Shown here piece after piece: positions 16,833 through 24,414 of a stretch of 64,000 nt of DNA. The translations under genes and the position numbers were made by a program. Position 1 is the first letter of the stretch. Every line of letters begins with the position of its first letter. The notes beneath the pieces are model-generated. The model was not told the origin of the DNA, made no database searches, and was given only the letters and a program-made list of their open reading frames with translations. Source of the stretch: Sporomusa silvacetica DSM 10669 (GTDB lineage: Bacteria; Bacillota; Negativicutes; Sporomusales; Sporomusaceae); the NCBI RefSeq assembly GCF_002257705.1, contig NZ_LSLK01000057.1:58211-122210 (forward strand), given 5' to 3'.

Positions 16833-17993
16833 CTATCGCTGCCGCGCTATCATGGAGCGCCCGCGGGTAACAGCAGCTTCACCAAAGCGCTCTTTTACCT
16901 TGTCAATAGCTTGGGCAACAGCCGCCGCCTTTTCATCGCCCTGGTCAAAAAGAGACATCTGTCCCCCTGCAGCCACTAAGCCGCTTACTGTAACTCCCAG
17001 TAGCCTTACCCCCTCGTTTAATGCAACCTTGCTTACTATCTCTTCAGCAACATGGTAGAGGGTCTCGTCAAGGCTGGCTGCTACCGCCAATGTCCGACTG
17101 CGGGTAATCGTGCGAAACGAAGCAAACCGAATCTTGATTGTTATCGTTCGTCCACTTAACTTTTGCCGTCTGAGCCGCCAGCCAACCTTTTCCACCTGGG
17201 ACCATAACTCGGTCTTGAGATCCTCCAAGGCCGTAAGGTCTTTGGTAAAAGTAATCTCTTTACCAATTGACTTGGGTTGCCACTCAGACTCTACTAGGCG
17301 GCTATCCTGACCATTTGCCAACTGATGCAAAGTATGCCCTAGTTGTCCACAGTGTTTAGCAAGCAACTCCGGCTCAGCCTGTGCCACTTGCCCGATGGTC
17401 TTGAGCCCTAACTTAATCAGTATTTGTGCTGTTGTCTTACCTACTCCCCATAACCGGTTAACAGGCAAATCAGCTAATATATTAGTAATCTCTTCCGGAC
17501 GAATAACCATTAGACCATCCGGTTTATTCATATCTGAGGCCAGTTTGGCCAAAAACTTATTCGGAGCCACTCCGGCGGAGGCGGTAAGATCAAGCTCAGC
17601 TTTAATCCGCGCCTTAATTTTGACAGCAATATCAACCGGGCTGGCAAATAAGCCCTCCATGCCGGTGACATCAAGAAAGGCTTCGTCAAGAGACAATGGC
17701 TCCACCAGGGGCGAGAAGTCGGCAAATATATGTAAAATTTCTTGCGAAACCCTGCTATATTTCTCATGGTCTGCTGGCAAAAAGATGCCTTGGGGACAGC
17801 GCCGCCTGGCCTCAAGGGAGGACATAGCCGAATGAACTCCGAATTTACGGGCTTCATACGAGGCAGTGGCTACAACGCCTCTCGGTCCCGTACCTCCGAT
17901 TATCACCGGACAACCCCGCAGTTCAGGATTGTCCCTTTGCTCAACTGCTGCAAAAAAAGCATCCATATCTACATGAATAATCCAGCGCTGCAT
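16833..17993 (-). CDS. dinB: DNA polymerase IV (Y-family translesion polymerase)
   Basis: 386 aa. The start WIIHVDMDAFFAAVEQRDNPEL carries the metal-binding Asp; SLDEAFLDVTG is the second catalytic motif. RLWGVGKTTAQILIKLGL is the HhH region and the little-finger domain ends near residue 350. It copies past damaged bases with low fidelity. The ribosome site AGGTGAG is three bases before ATG. A perfect LexA-type box lies 24 bases upstream of the start, so SOS control is likely. No beta-clamp motif was searched for in detail; the tail reads QMSLFDQ, a plausible clamp-binding QxSLF peptide. Confidence 0.95.
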   Translation of the reverse strand: MQRWIIHVDMDAFFAAVEQRDNPELRGCPVIIGGTGPRGVVATASYEARKFGVHSAMSSLEARRRCPQGIFLPADHEKYSRVSQEILHIFADFSPLVEPLSLDEAFLDVTGMEGLFASPVDIAVKIKARIKAELDLTASAGVAPNKFLAKLASDMNKPDGLMVIRPEEITNILADLPVNRLWGVGKTTAQILIKLGLKTIGQVAQAEPELLAKHCGQLGHTLHQLANGQDSRLVESEWQPKSIGKEITFTKDLTALEDLKTELWSQVEKVGWRLRRQKLSGRTITIKIRFASFRTITRSRTLAVAASLDETLYHVAEEIVSKVALNEGVRLLGVTVSGLVAAGGQMSLFDQGDEKAAAVAQAIDKVKERFGEAAVTRGRSMIARQR

Positions 17994-18016
17994 AAGCTCA
18001 CCTCATATCCGTTTTG

Positions 18017-18028
18017 GAACATATGTTC
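18017..18028. promoter_or_regulatory. SOS (LexA) box upstream of dinB
   Basis: GAACATATGTTC, a perfect dyad matching the Firmicute LexA consensus core GAACNNNNGTTC. It is 24 bases before the dinB start, where it would overlap or flank the promoter. Confidence 0.85.
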
Positions 18029-18095
18029 TTATTAATTGTACAACAAACTACTGGGTTAATCAATACAGCTATTGATTCATACGTTTAATTAAGCA

Positions 18096-18136
18096 AAAGA
18101 AGTCCGTGGCGGCTAAACACCGTCAGGACTTCTTTT
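18096..18136. terminator. Intrinsic terminator
   Basis: AGAAGTCC pairs with GGACTTCT around an inner CGG/CCG pairing, with T-runs on both sides. It lies directly after the minus-strand nuclease-like gene and upstream of dinB. Confidence 0.75.
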
Positions 18137-18889
18137 TTACTTACCAAAGTATCGCACAATACTATCAAGGATGTTGGCAAGCATGTCTTCACCAGCCCAT
18201 TGATTAACATTGGCCAATTCCACATCGAAAGTTATGTTGTCCAACTTAATAAACGGCACCAAGGCATGGTTTGTTTGCAGAAATGTCGGAGCAGAAAAGG
18301 TATGCACTATAGTTTGCTGACCACCGGCTTTCTGCTGTTTACCATACTGGTCAAAAATTCCCTGCACGGTATCCAGGCAATTTCCCGCTTCATCATAGAT
18401 AAAACTATACTTAGGCTCCACACTCACCTGTACTGGCTCATCACCCAGTCCGGCCTGCTCTTTGGCTTGTTTAACCCAGGCCTTATCAACAATAACTTGA
18501 ACATTGCTAACAACTGGCTCCCATATTTCATCGGCAATCGGTTGAGTGAGCTCATACAACAGAATACCCGCACTAGCTGCCATATCTTTAATATCCTTCT
18601 GGTACACCGGTTGGGTTACGATGACCCCCATAACCTGTCCTGGTATATCCCGGAGCATCCGCAAAAAAACAAACAGTTCTGCCAAACTTGCCTGCTCTTT
18701 GGCCTGAATAACAGCCTTATAGGTAATATCCCCATCAGTAAATTCCCAGTACACATCGGCTTCATGTGTTGAGGTCTTGCCTTCAATTACAGCATTGTAT
18801 TGAGCCTTACAGGTTGTAACAGTATCTACGCCAGCAATGGCTTCGTACATCTCGCGAACGGCTTGCTGATATACATTTAGGCTTGCCAA
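18137..18889 (-). CDS. Restriction-endonuclease-like (Mrr-type fold) hypothetical protein
   Basis: About 250 aa. Residues about 25-110 show a PD-(D/E)XK-like layout: HEADVYWEF, then VIQAKEQASLAELFVFLRML, i.e. an Asp followed by Q-x-K, then GVIVTQPVYQKDIKDMAASAGILLYEL as in Mrr-like domains. The C-terminal half is unrecognised. No methylase or partner gene is adjacent, so a repair or defence role is open. Start: TTG 18889 is preceded by GGTGG; an ATG at 18907 has no visible ribosome site. Confidence 0.6.
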   Translation of the reverse strand: MASLNVYQQAVREMYEAIAGVDTVTTCKAQYNAVIEGKTSTHEADVYWEFTDGDITYKAVIQAKEQASLAELFVFLRMLRDIPGQVMGVIVTQPVYQKDIKDMAASAGILLYELTQPIADEIWEPVVSNVQVIVDKAWVKQAKEQAGLGDEPVQVSVEPKYSFIYDEAGNCLDTVQGIFDQYGKQQKAGGQQTIVHTFSAPTFLQTNHALVPFIKLDNITFDVELANVNQWAGEDMLANILDSIVRYFGK

Positions 18890-18947
18890 AATAACACCAC
18901 CATACATATTAATTCATCGTTCTGTTTTACCATCGTCTTTTAGCTTA

Positions 18948-19907
18948 TCATTCTAAACTTGGCCGATATACCTCTCGCCGCAGCGTAGCACTGCGGTTAA
19001 AGCCGCCAGGCTCAGCCCGCCCGGCTTCACGGGAAAACTGCTCGGTTTTCGCGCTAAGATTATCCAGATAATGCAGCAGCTCGGCCTCCAACAACATTGG
19101 TTCCACTGGACTGCCCCACTCGGCCTGCCCATGATGAGAAAGAATACAATGCTTGAGCATTAACCCAAGTTCCGGCGCCAAGCCAACTTCCTGGCAGGCG
19201 TGTTCCAGCATCTCCATACCAAGTGAAATATGCCGCAACAACTTCCCCTCTCTGGTAAAGCCTATACCCATACCAAACGCATCCACCTCAATCTCTCGCA
19301 CCTTGCCAATATCATGAACCAAAGCAGCCGCCAAGAGAATATCCCTGTTTATCCTGTCATTGCGGTTACAGTGATCCAACGCAGCTGCAGCCACCTCAAG
19401 AGTATGCGCAAGCAAACCGCCAATATACGCATGATGGTTCTTGACAGCGCCTGGATGTCGCTTAAACTTTTCGGCAAACGGCTTGTTGGTATCAAAGATA
19501 GCAACTAACAAGTCCCGCAACCCTTCCTGCTTGATACTAGTGATAATAGCCGTTAGCTCGCTAACCATATCATCAATCTTCCTGGGAGCCATCATGCCCA
19601 AACTTTGCAATGATTGATCGATTTCCACTGGTGATGGTAAATACCCACCAACAATTGTCAACTGCGGACTGTCTTTAAAATAATCTAACATAGCTTCCAG
19701 CCGCAGTATTCCATTTTGCTGAAACAGTATTGCACTATCACCAGATATATCCCAATACTTAGCAGGTACCTCAAAACTGTTGTCACTAATGAGGCAATCC
19801 CCGTAAGACTTACCATTTCTGGCTGTTTTAACCTCAAACCGCGAAATCCGGTAGATACCCACTACCTTAAATCCTTTTGGATTCTTAACCAATTCACCAA
19901 GTGTCAT
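18948..19907 (-). CDS. yhaM: 3'-5' exoribonuclease, YhaM family
   Basis: About 319 aa. N-terminal OB-fold (VVGIYRISRFEVKTARNGKSY, DCLISDNSFEVPAKYWD) and C-terminal HD domain (NHHAYIGGLLAHTLEVAAAA, ALVHDIGKVREIE, LSHHGQAEWGSP). YhaM degrades RNA and single-stranded DNA from the 3' end. The ATG at 19907 has GGAGG eight bases upstream; the frame is open to 19979 but that start has no site. The leader element copy 2 lies 85 bases upstream. Confidence 0.9.
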   Translation of the reverse strand: MTLGELVKNPKGFKVVGIYRISRFEVKTARNGKSYGDCLISDNSFEVPAKYWDISGDSAILFQQNGILRLEAMLDYFKDSPQLTIVGGYLPSPVEIDQSLQSLGMMAPRKIDDMVSELTAIITSIKQEGLRDLLVAIFDTNKPFAEKFKRHPGAVKNHHAYIGGLLAHTLEVAAAALDHCNRNDRINRDILLAAALVHDIGKVREIEVDAFGMGIGFTREGKLLRHISLGMEMLEHACQEVGLAPELGLMLKHCILSHHGQAEWGSPVEPMLLEAELLHYLDNLSAKTEQFSREAGRAEPGGFNRSATLRREVYRPSLE

Positions 19908-19992
19908 CCTGTTCGCCTCCACCAATAAGCTTCCTCTCCTTATGATAATCTCATAGGAAATTCTCCTGGGTACAGGCAAAATCCTTTATTTT

Positions 19993-20040
19993 GAAGAAAA
20001 CACGGCTTGTGCGAGCCTTTGGCAACCGATGTTGCCCTTG
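19993..20040 (-). ncRNA. Putative leader element, copy 2 (3' half)
   Basis: On the minus strand GGCAAC-ATCG-GTTGCC forms a hairpin, then AAAGGCTCGCACAAGCC and GTGTTTTCTTC follow. It matches 12463-12520 with the same GGGCAACATCG start, GCCAAAGGCTCG core and AAGCCGTGTTTTCTT end, but is ten bases shorter between. The 5' GAAAGTATAACTTTC hairpin is absent. It is the 5' leader of yhaM. Confidence 0.45.
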
Positions 20041-20115
20041 TCCCGCCAAAATCTTGCACACCTTTCAAGCTCACCAGCAATATATTGTAACAAGAGTTTA
20101 AAGGAGGTTTTCATA

Positions 20116-20364
20116 TTGGCTTCTTATGACAGAATGGTAAAGTACCTGGTAGAAAAGCTTCAGCTTGCCCTAGCACCACTTGAGCAAATTGCCAGAAACC
20201 AAAGCATCCTGGTAGCGCAGAACAAACAGATGATTGATTTGTTAGCACAACTTAACGGCAGTCGGGAAACACCCACCGAACCGGAACAATCAACGGATAA
20301 AGAAAGCCAGGAAACTACCGCTCATACGGATGGTGATGGCACTACGGAGCAAACTCAATATTAG
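20116..20364 (+). CDS. Small hypothetical protein, 82 aa
   Basis: TTG start at 20116 with a perfect AAGGAGG eight bases upstream. The first 50 residues are an amphipathic helix (DRMVKYLVEKLQLALAPLEQ, then IARNQSILVAQNKQMIDLLAQL), probably a coiled coil. The tail is acidic and rich in Thr, Glu and Gln. No family recognised. It is divergent from yhaM and 158 bases upstream of the small zinc-finger gene. Confidence 0.6.
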   Translation: MASYDRMVKYLVEKLQLALAPLEQIARNQSILVAQNKQMIDLLAQLNGSRETPTEPEQSTDKESQETTAHTDGDGTTEQTQY

Positions 20365-20522
20365 ACTGAGTATGGATGATCCACGTGGACTCTTCCTGCT
20401 GGCGAAACATCGCCACCATTCTCATTTATTAACTATATCAAAATTTCTTTCTCTTTATGCTAGCCAGCTTGACAGCAGCACCAAATTATGAGAAATTTTA
20501 ATAAAACGCTAAGGAGTATCCC

Positions 20523-20690
20523 ATGAAAACAAACGCGACCTTGGAAGAAACTTGCTCTAGCTGCAAAGGATCAGGCAAAATTGGAACCGAGCCTTGTCAA
20601 ACTTGCCAGGGAACAGGAACTGTTCTTAATGAAGAAGGGAAAGAAATCCTCAATTTCTTGCGAGACAGTATTCGCTCCTCCGAGCATTGA
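20523..20690 (+). CDS. Small DnaJ-type zinc-finger protein, 55 aa
   Basis: ATG at 20523 preceded by AAGGAG. The protein has two CxxCxGxG units, CSSCKGSG and CQTCQGTG, the pattern of the DnaJ central zinc finger and of anti-TRAP, followed by a helix (EEGKEILNFLRDSIRSSEH). It would bind one zinc and could be a chaperone-like or regulatory adaptor. A strong terminator follows 30 bases after the stop, supporting a real gene. Confidence 0.7.
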   Translation: MKTNATLEETCSSCKGSGKIGTEPCQTCQGTGTVLNEEGKEILNFLRDSIRSSEH

Positions 20691-20718
20691 AAACCCATTG
20701 ACTATCATTGCCTGAGGA

Positions 20719-20755
20719 AGAAAAACAGCCGTCCTACTGGACCGGCTGTTTTTCT
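20719..20755 (+). terminator. Intrinsic terminator
   Basis: AAAAACAGCCG and CGGCTGTTTTT with inner GTCC/GGAC pairing, then T-rich sequence. Ends the small zinc-finger gene. Confidence 0.85.
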
Positions 20756-21053
20756 GTATTAATTCCTAAAAAAAACATTACTTGCTCTACTTAAAAATTG
20801 CTGAGATCGAACTGCAAAACGTGTAAATAGTTAACAAGGCTGTAAAAATCACAATAGGATTATGGCGAAATCGAAGCAAACTAGCCCTCACCTCACTCTT
20901 TACTAAGCTAGTTTATACTATTCCCAACTTACCCTCTTGTTAAACCAATTGTTTGGCACTTCCGTCATCTGCCACTTGCCAAACTACGCTTTGCCACTTA
21001 ATCAAAAAGTATTCATTTTCTCACTCTATTTTATCTGAGGACCAAAAACCCGA
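20756..21053. other. Intergenic, no gene seen
   Basis: About 300 bases. The only structure seen is a GTTTGGCA ... TGCCAAAC inverted repeat around 20949-20984, without a T-run. No open frame with a ribosome site. Confidence 0.4.
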
Positions 21054-21263
21054 CTACCCTTCAGATGAAATTACAACTTCAGTTGAGGCAAAATTCCACT
21101 TTATACGTGACACAAGCTGTCTCGCCTTGTGAAAATCGACAATTAGGCGATCCAATTCCCTGCTAAGTGAAATGACATCAGGATCTTGCATATCAAATTT
21201 CTTCGCTACCACTAGGGCACTCAGCTGGACACGCATATCTTCGATCTTTAGTGCTTGCCGCAT
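21054..21263 (-). CDS. Spo0E-like aspartyl-phosphate phosphatase (copy 1)
   Basis: 69 aa, two-helix protein with the Spo0E-family signature SRELDRLIVDFHK preceded by the usual IEDMRVQLSALV helix. Spo0E-type proteins dephosphorylate Spo0A~P and delay sporulation. The ATG at 21263 follows a G-rich ribosome site; a start at 21290 is less likely. A sigma-54 promoter lies 48 bases upstream and a 49-bp inverted-repeat site farther up. Paralogue of 21538-21723, with a longer C-terminal tail. Confidence 0.8.
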   Translation of the reverse strand: MRQALKIEDMRVQLSALVVAKKFDMQDPDVISLSRELDRLIVDFHKARQLVSRIKWNFASTEVVISSEG

Positions 21264-21310
21264 GCGTAAATCCCCCCCCTTTGTCACCAAGTATCTTACC
21301 TAACTTTATA

Positions 21311-21327
21311 TGCAAAAAGCGCGCCAA
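21311..21327 (-). promoter_or_regulatory. Sigma-54 (-24/-12) promoter of Spo0E-like copy 1
   Basis: On the minus strand TTGGCGCGCTTTTTGCA, with the GG and GC exactly 12 bases apart as required for sigma-54. Transcription should start near 21300, 40 bases before the gene. The same 17-mer occurs before copy 2. Confidence 0.8.
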
Positions 21328-21461
21328 AATATACGCGTTCCCTATACAATTTTAAAATACCCGTCCGGTGGCCCTACAAGGCGCACCAGTCTTTCGTAAA
21401 TTGAAGCAAACCTTGTGGCAATAACGACAGGTTTTTCCTCAACTCAGGTTATAAACCAACA

Positions 21462-21510
21462 AATTTCATACAAAAATTGCATAGTAATGCAGTTTTTGTA
21501 TGAAATTTAT
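21462..21510 (-). promoter_or_regulatory. Putative enhancer (UAS) for the NtrC-type regulator, copy 1
   Basis: A 21-bp inverted repeat (arms at 21462-21482 and 21487-21507, 20 of 21 matching) with core TTTCATACAAAAA / TTTTTGTATGAAA. Its centre is about 185 bp upstream of the predicted sigma-54 start, a normal enhancer distance. A related 49-bp site sits at 21971-22019 at the same distance from promoter 2. Confidence 0.65.
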
Positions 21511-21537
21511 AGTACTCACCTGTGCATTATGACTATC

Positions 21538-21723
21538 CTATAACCGGCGCCTCATAATACATACCTGTTTCGTCTTTTCAAAATCGACAATAAGACGATT
21601 CATCTCATCACTTAGTAAGATGAGATCAGCGTCTTGCATATTAAAGCCCCTCGCTAACACTAGTTCACCCAGTCGAGTCCGAGTATCTTCTATTTTTAAT
21701 GCCTGCTCCCGTAACTTTTCCAT
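21538..21723 (-). CDS. Spo0E-like aspartyl-phosphate phosphatase (copy 2)
   Basis: 61 aa. MEKLREQALKIEDTRTRLGE followed by the SDEMNRLIVDFEKTKQ signature (consensus SxELDxLI; here Glu-Met-Asn replaces Glu-Leu-Asp). The Asp-to-Asn change in the signature could weaken activity. ATG follows GAGGATGG. Same promoter and upstream site as copy 1, so the whole unit was duplicated. Confidence 0.78.
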   Translation of the reverse strand: MEKLREQALKIEDTRTRLGELVLARGFNMQDADLILLSDEMNRLIVDFEKTKQVCIMRRRL

Positions 21724-21818
21724 TCATGCCATCCTCACTTTCACGTTTCTTTCCAGTTACTCACGCAGCCTGCCACACCAGTCATCAAAAGTGCGTACCA
21801 TATCCTACTAACTACTAA

Positions 21819-21835
21819 TGCAAAAAGCGCGCCAA
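21819..21835 (-). promoter_or_regulatory. Sigma-54 (-24/-12) promoter of Spo0E-like copy 2
   Basis: Identical TTGGCGCGCTTTTTGCA on the minus strand; predicted start near 21808, about 85 bases before the gene. Confidence 0.8.
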
Positions 21836-21970
21836 AATTGGCACGCTTACTTATTACTATTCAAATAATATTATTACGACAGGCAAAACACAGTATCTTC
21901 GCCAAATTCACAGACCATATACTCAGCAGTAGCGCCTACAGTTCCTATACACCGAAGTTTACCGAGCTAC

Positions 21971-22019
21971 TATTTCTACCAAAAGTTGCAGTAAAATGAA
22001 GTTTTTGTATGAAGTTTAT
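21971..22019 (-). promoter_or_regulatory. Putative enhancer (UAS), copy 2
   Basis: Aligns without gaps to 21462-21510. The half GTTTTTGTATGAAGTTTAT is nearly intact while the other half is degraded. It lies just downstream of the response regulator stop, about 185 bp upstream of the sigma-54 start of copy 2. Confidence 0.6.
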
Positions 22020-22023
22020 TTCA

Positions 22024-23514
22024 CTAGATCCTACTAATTTCTTGCTTGATCCGCTTTTTTTCTAGTCGATAAAACAGAGCCCGCAAGGAAATCCCCAGAT
22101 ATTTAGCTGCGGCTGCATGATTACCTTCACAGGCAGCTATGACTTCGTCAACAATATCATCACAGAAACTTTTTAATGAATATCCGCCAGACGGAAAGGG
22201 TAACACTAGTTGTTGCTTGGCCGCATCAGTACCCAGTACTTGGCTGAATGCCTGGCTGCGGCTTTCCTCCCCCAATAAATGTGAGAGATGGTTCACTTGC
22301 AGTTCTTCCGCATCATAAGCAAAGGCAACATATTCGATAACATTTTTTAGTTCTCTTATATTTCCCGGCCAAGGGTATTTGTTCAGTAATCTTGCCGCCG
22401 CAGGAGCTATATGGTGAAACCGTTTCTTTTTTTGCCGTGCGGCATCAAGCAGGAATGCGTTCGCCAGCGGCACAATTTCGTCTTTTCGCTCTCGCAGCGG
22501 TGGTACTTTGACATATCCAACCTTCAGGCGATAATAAAGATCCTGGCGGAAAGCACCATTCTTAACTTGTTCTTCAAGTAAACTATTAGTAGCACAAATA
22601 ATCCTGATATCAATTTTAATCTTCTTCAGCCCGCCAACCCGGTAAAACTCTTTTTCCTGAAGTACCCGCAGCAATTTTGCCTGCAAGTTAAGCGGTATTT
22701 CACCGATCTCATCAAGGAATAGTGTCCCGTTTTGCGCCATATCAAATTTGCCTTTCGCGCCTTGGGCCGCACTGCCGGTGAAAGCGCCGGCCTCATAGCC
22801 AAACATTTCACTTTCAAACAGGGAAGGCGTTAAAGCACTACAATTAATAGCAACAAACGGTTTGTTTGTTAATTCATCTATTTTCACACCATAGTGGATG
22901 GCTTTGGCTATGACTTCTTTGCCAACACCTGTTTCCCCTTGAATAAGCACCGGGATTGACCTATCAGTATGAAACTGTTGCGCCTGCTCCAGCAATTGGC
23001 GAGTGCTTTCCCCAAAAACCCCCACTTGGCCGATGATTGACTCTGCCAAAACCTTCTTAACGGTTGAGAGTTCGCGCCTGGTTGCCTCTGTTGCCGCACA
23101 AACTTCATCCTGGAATCGATCAGTAAGCTTTTTGTTTTCCCGCAACAAGGCCTGATGCTCAGCAACCCGGTCGATTGTTAGTGCCAGTTCCTGCGCATCA
23201 ACCGGCTTTTGCAGATAGTCATAAGCTCCGGCACGTAAAGCGGCGACAGCAGATTTTATATCCGCATACCCTGTAAAAAGAACAATATCGGTCCGCCAAC
23301 TGTCTGGCAGTTTTTTGATGGCCTGCGCCAATTCAATACCAGACATGCCCGGCATATTGATATCAGAAAGCACCATCGGATAATCTGCATCAGCAAGCTT
23401 AGCAAGTGCCGCTGCCGCATTAGAACACTCCGTAACCTCGCAGTTGCTGTTCTGCAAAAGACGTTTCACCACTACTCTGCTGATCTGGTCATCATCCACC
23501 AGCAGTACCCGCAT
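22024..23514 (-). CDS. NtrC-family sigma-54-dependent response regulator
   Basis: 496 aa. Receiver domain (VDDDQISRVV, phospho-Asp in MVLSDINMPGMSG, LFTGYAD, LQKPVDA) at 1-120. AAA+ domain with Walker A GETGVGKEVIAKAI, sigma-54-contact loop GAFTGSA and LFLDEIGEIPL at about 165-400. A Fis-type HTH closes it (CEGNHAAAAKYLGISLRALFYRL). It activates sigma-54 promoters when phosphorylated. No kinase is adjacent. The two sigma-54 promoters just downstream with shared upstream sites are its likely targets. ATG follows AAGGAGG. Confidence 0.93.
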   Translation of the reverse strand: MRVLLVDDDQISRVVVKRLLQNSNCEVTECSNAAAALAKLADADYPMVLSDINMPGMSGIELAQAIKKLPDSWRTDIVLFTGYADIKSAVAALRAGAYDYLQKPVDAQELALTIDRVAEHQALLRENKKLTDRFQDEVCAATEATRRELSTVKKVLAESIIGQVGVFGESTRQLLEQAQQFHTDRSIPVLIQGETGVGKEVIAKAIHYGVKIDELTNKPFVAINCSALTPSLFESEMFGYEAGAFTGSAAQGAKGKFDMAQNGTLFLDEIGEIPLNLQAKLLRVLQEKEFYRVGGLKKIKIDIRIICATNSLLEEQVKNGAFRQDLYYRLKVGYVKVPPLRERKDEIVPLANAFLLDAARQKKKRFHHIAPAAARLLNKYPWPGNIRELKNVIEYVAFAYDAEELQVNHLSHLLGEESRSQAFSQVLGTDAAKQQLVLPFPSGGYSLKSFCDDIVDEVIAACEGNHAAAAKYLGISLRALFYRLEKKRIKQEISRI

Positions 23515-23762
23515 TTCTTGCGCCTCCTTGCTTTACGTATATAGTATCCAATAAGCGAGACCTACCTGTAACTGTCTATTAATTCCGGTTACTTAATCGC
23601 CTAATATTTATTCGTACCATAATAATACATATTTCTCTATGACTTGCAATTTCCCTTTTATGTATCTCTTGTCACCAAGTCTATATTCTACGCCAAGATC
23701 CGCCATCTTGCATAAAACCGTTTATCACAAACGGATAATTGTTTATTCCAAGAATGCAAGAT
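23515..23762. other. Intergenic region upstream of the response regulator
   Basis: About 250 bases with promoter-like AT-rich sequence. An inverted AAACCGTTT / AAACGG-type motif is near 23717-23735. No gene was seen; a short frame at 23639-23824 lacks a ribosome site. Confidence 0.35.
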
Positions 23763-23791
23763 TTGACGGAATAGATTATTTATGGTATAAT
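23763..23791 (+). promoter_or_regulatory. Sigma-A-type promoter
   Basis: TTGACG, 17 bases, TATAAT, pointing at the gene at 23971. It leaves a 5' leader of roughly 170 bases that contains a GTGTGA-CATA-TCACAC dyad at 23872-23887. Confidence 0.65.
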
Positions 23792-23871
23792 AAATTATAT
23801 TTATTATCATCTACTGACGATTAGTGACAATATTATATTGTTTTTAACCGCCACAGAATATAGGATACTAG

Positions 23872-23887
23872 GTGTGACATATCACAC
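23872..23887. promoter_or_regulatory. Dyad GTGTGA-CATA-TCACAC
   Basis: Six-base perfect arms, reminiscent of a CRP/FNR site but with a 4-base instead of 6-base spacer. It sits in the transcribed leader of the 23971 gene, where it could be an operator or a small hairpin. Confidence 0.35.
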
Positions 23888-23970
23888 TCGCCTGTACATC
23901 CCGAATACCCAAACATAGGGTTTTTTTTTATGGAAAAAATAGTTTTAGTCAGACTAGATAAGGAGAAAAT

Positions 23971-24315
23971 ATGAGACTATATCATTTTACTACAGCAAAT
24001 AATCTGGAACAGATATTGGAAAACGGCTGTATTAACCAGTCAGATGAAGGCGTCGTATGGTTAACTAAGAACAAGGAACTTGAAGCGCAGGAATGGGCTG
24101 GCGGAATTAATCCTACGATCAGAATAAGTGTTTCACTTCTCAATATATCGTATTTTGGCAGAAATGCACCACCGCAAAAAATCGTCCAAGGCGCGGTGGA
24201 TTGGTATACAACAGCACAGGCCATACCCCGAAAACTATGGGTTGATGTTGAATCACTCAAGAACGGTCATTGGTGTATTTATAAGGGATTAAGCTATAAA
24301 AACAGAAAAAAATAA
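23971..24315 (+). CDS. Hypothetical protein with ART-like N-terminal motif
   Basis: 114 aa, ATG after AAGGAG. The opening RLYHFTTANNLEQILENGCI followed by GVVWLTKNK resembles the YHFT...IL..G start of ADP-ribosyltransferase-fold proteins (DarT-like and RES-like groups). The later catalytic residues cannot be identified by eye, so function is not assigned. It is a single-gene unit with its own promoter and terminator, which fits a mobile or toxin-like gene; no antitoxin-like neighbour is seen. Confidence 0.6.
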   Translation: MRLYHFTTANNLEQILENGCINQSDEGVVWLTKNKELEAQEWAGGINPTIRISVSLLNISYFGRNAPPQKIVQGAVDWYTTAQAIPRKLWVDVESLKNGHWCIYKGLSYKNRKK

Positions 24316-24325
24316 AGACAATGAA

Positions 24326-24351
24326 GGCTCCCGGTAAACCGGGAGCCTTTT
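24326..24351. terminator. Intrinsic terminator
   Basis: GGCTCCCGG-TAAA-CCGGGAGCC then TTTT. Ends the 23971 gene and can also serve the minus-strand operon. Confidence 0.85.
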
Positions 24352-24359
24352 ACTACTAT

Positions 24360-24403
24360 GCAGCCAAGTCAGTCGCCGCCTTTCGGTTCGCCAGCTTGGC
24401 TGC
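24360..24403 (-). terminator. Hairpin at the end of the TonB operon
   Basis: GCAGCCAAG (24360-24368) pairs with CTTGGCTGC (24395-24403) around a G/C-rich loop. It follows the receptor stop by 12 bases. T-run is weak; the next hairpin at 24326 probably completes termination. Confidence 0.5.
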
Positions 24404-24414
24404 GGTTGAACACC

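Noticed and set aside
20949..20984. Sigma-54-like TTGGCA sequence
   Set aside because: The GC that should lie 12 bases after GG is missing, so it does not fit a -24/-12 promoter.
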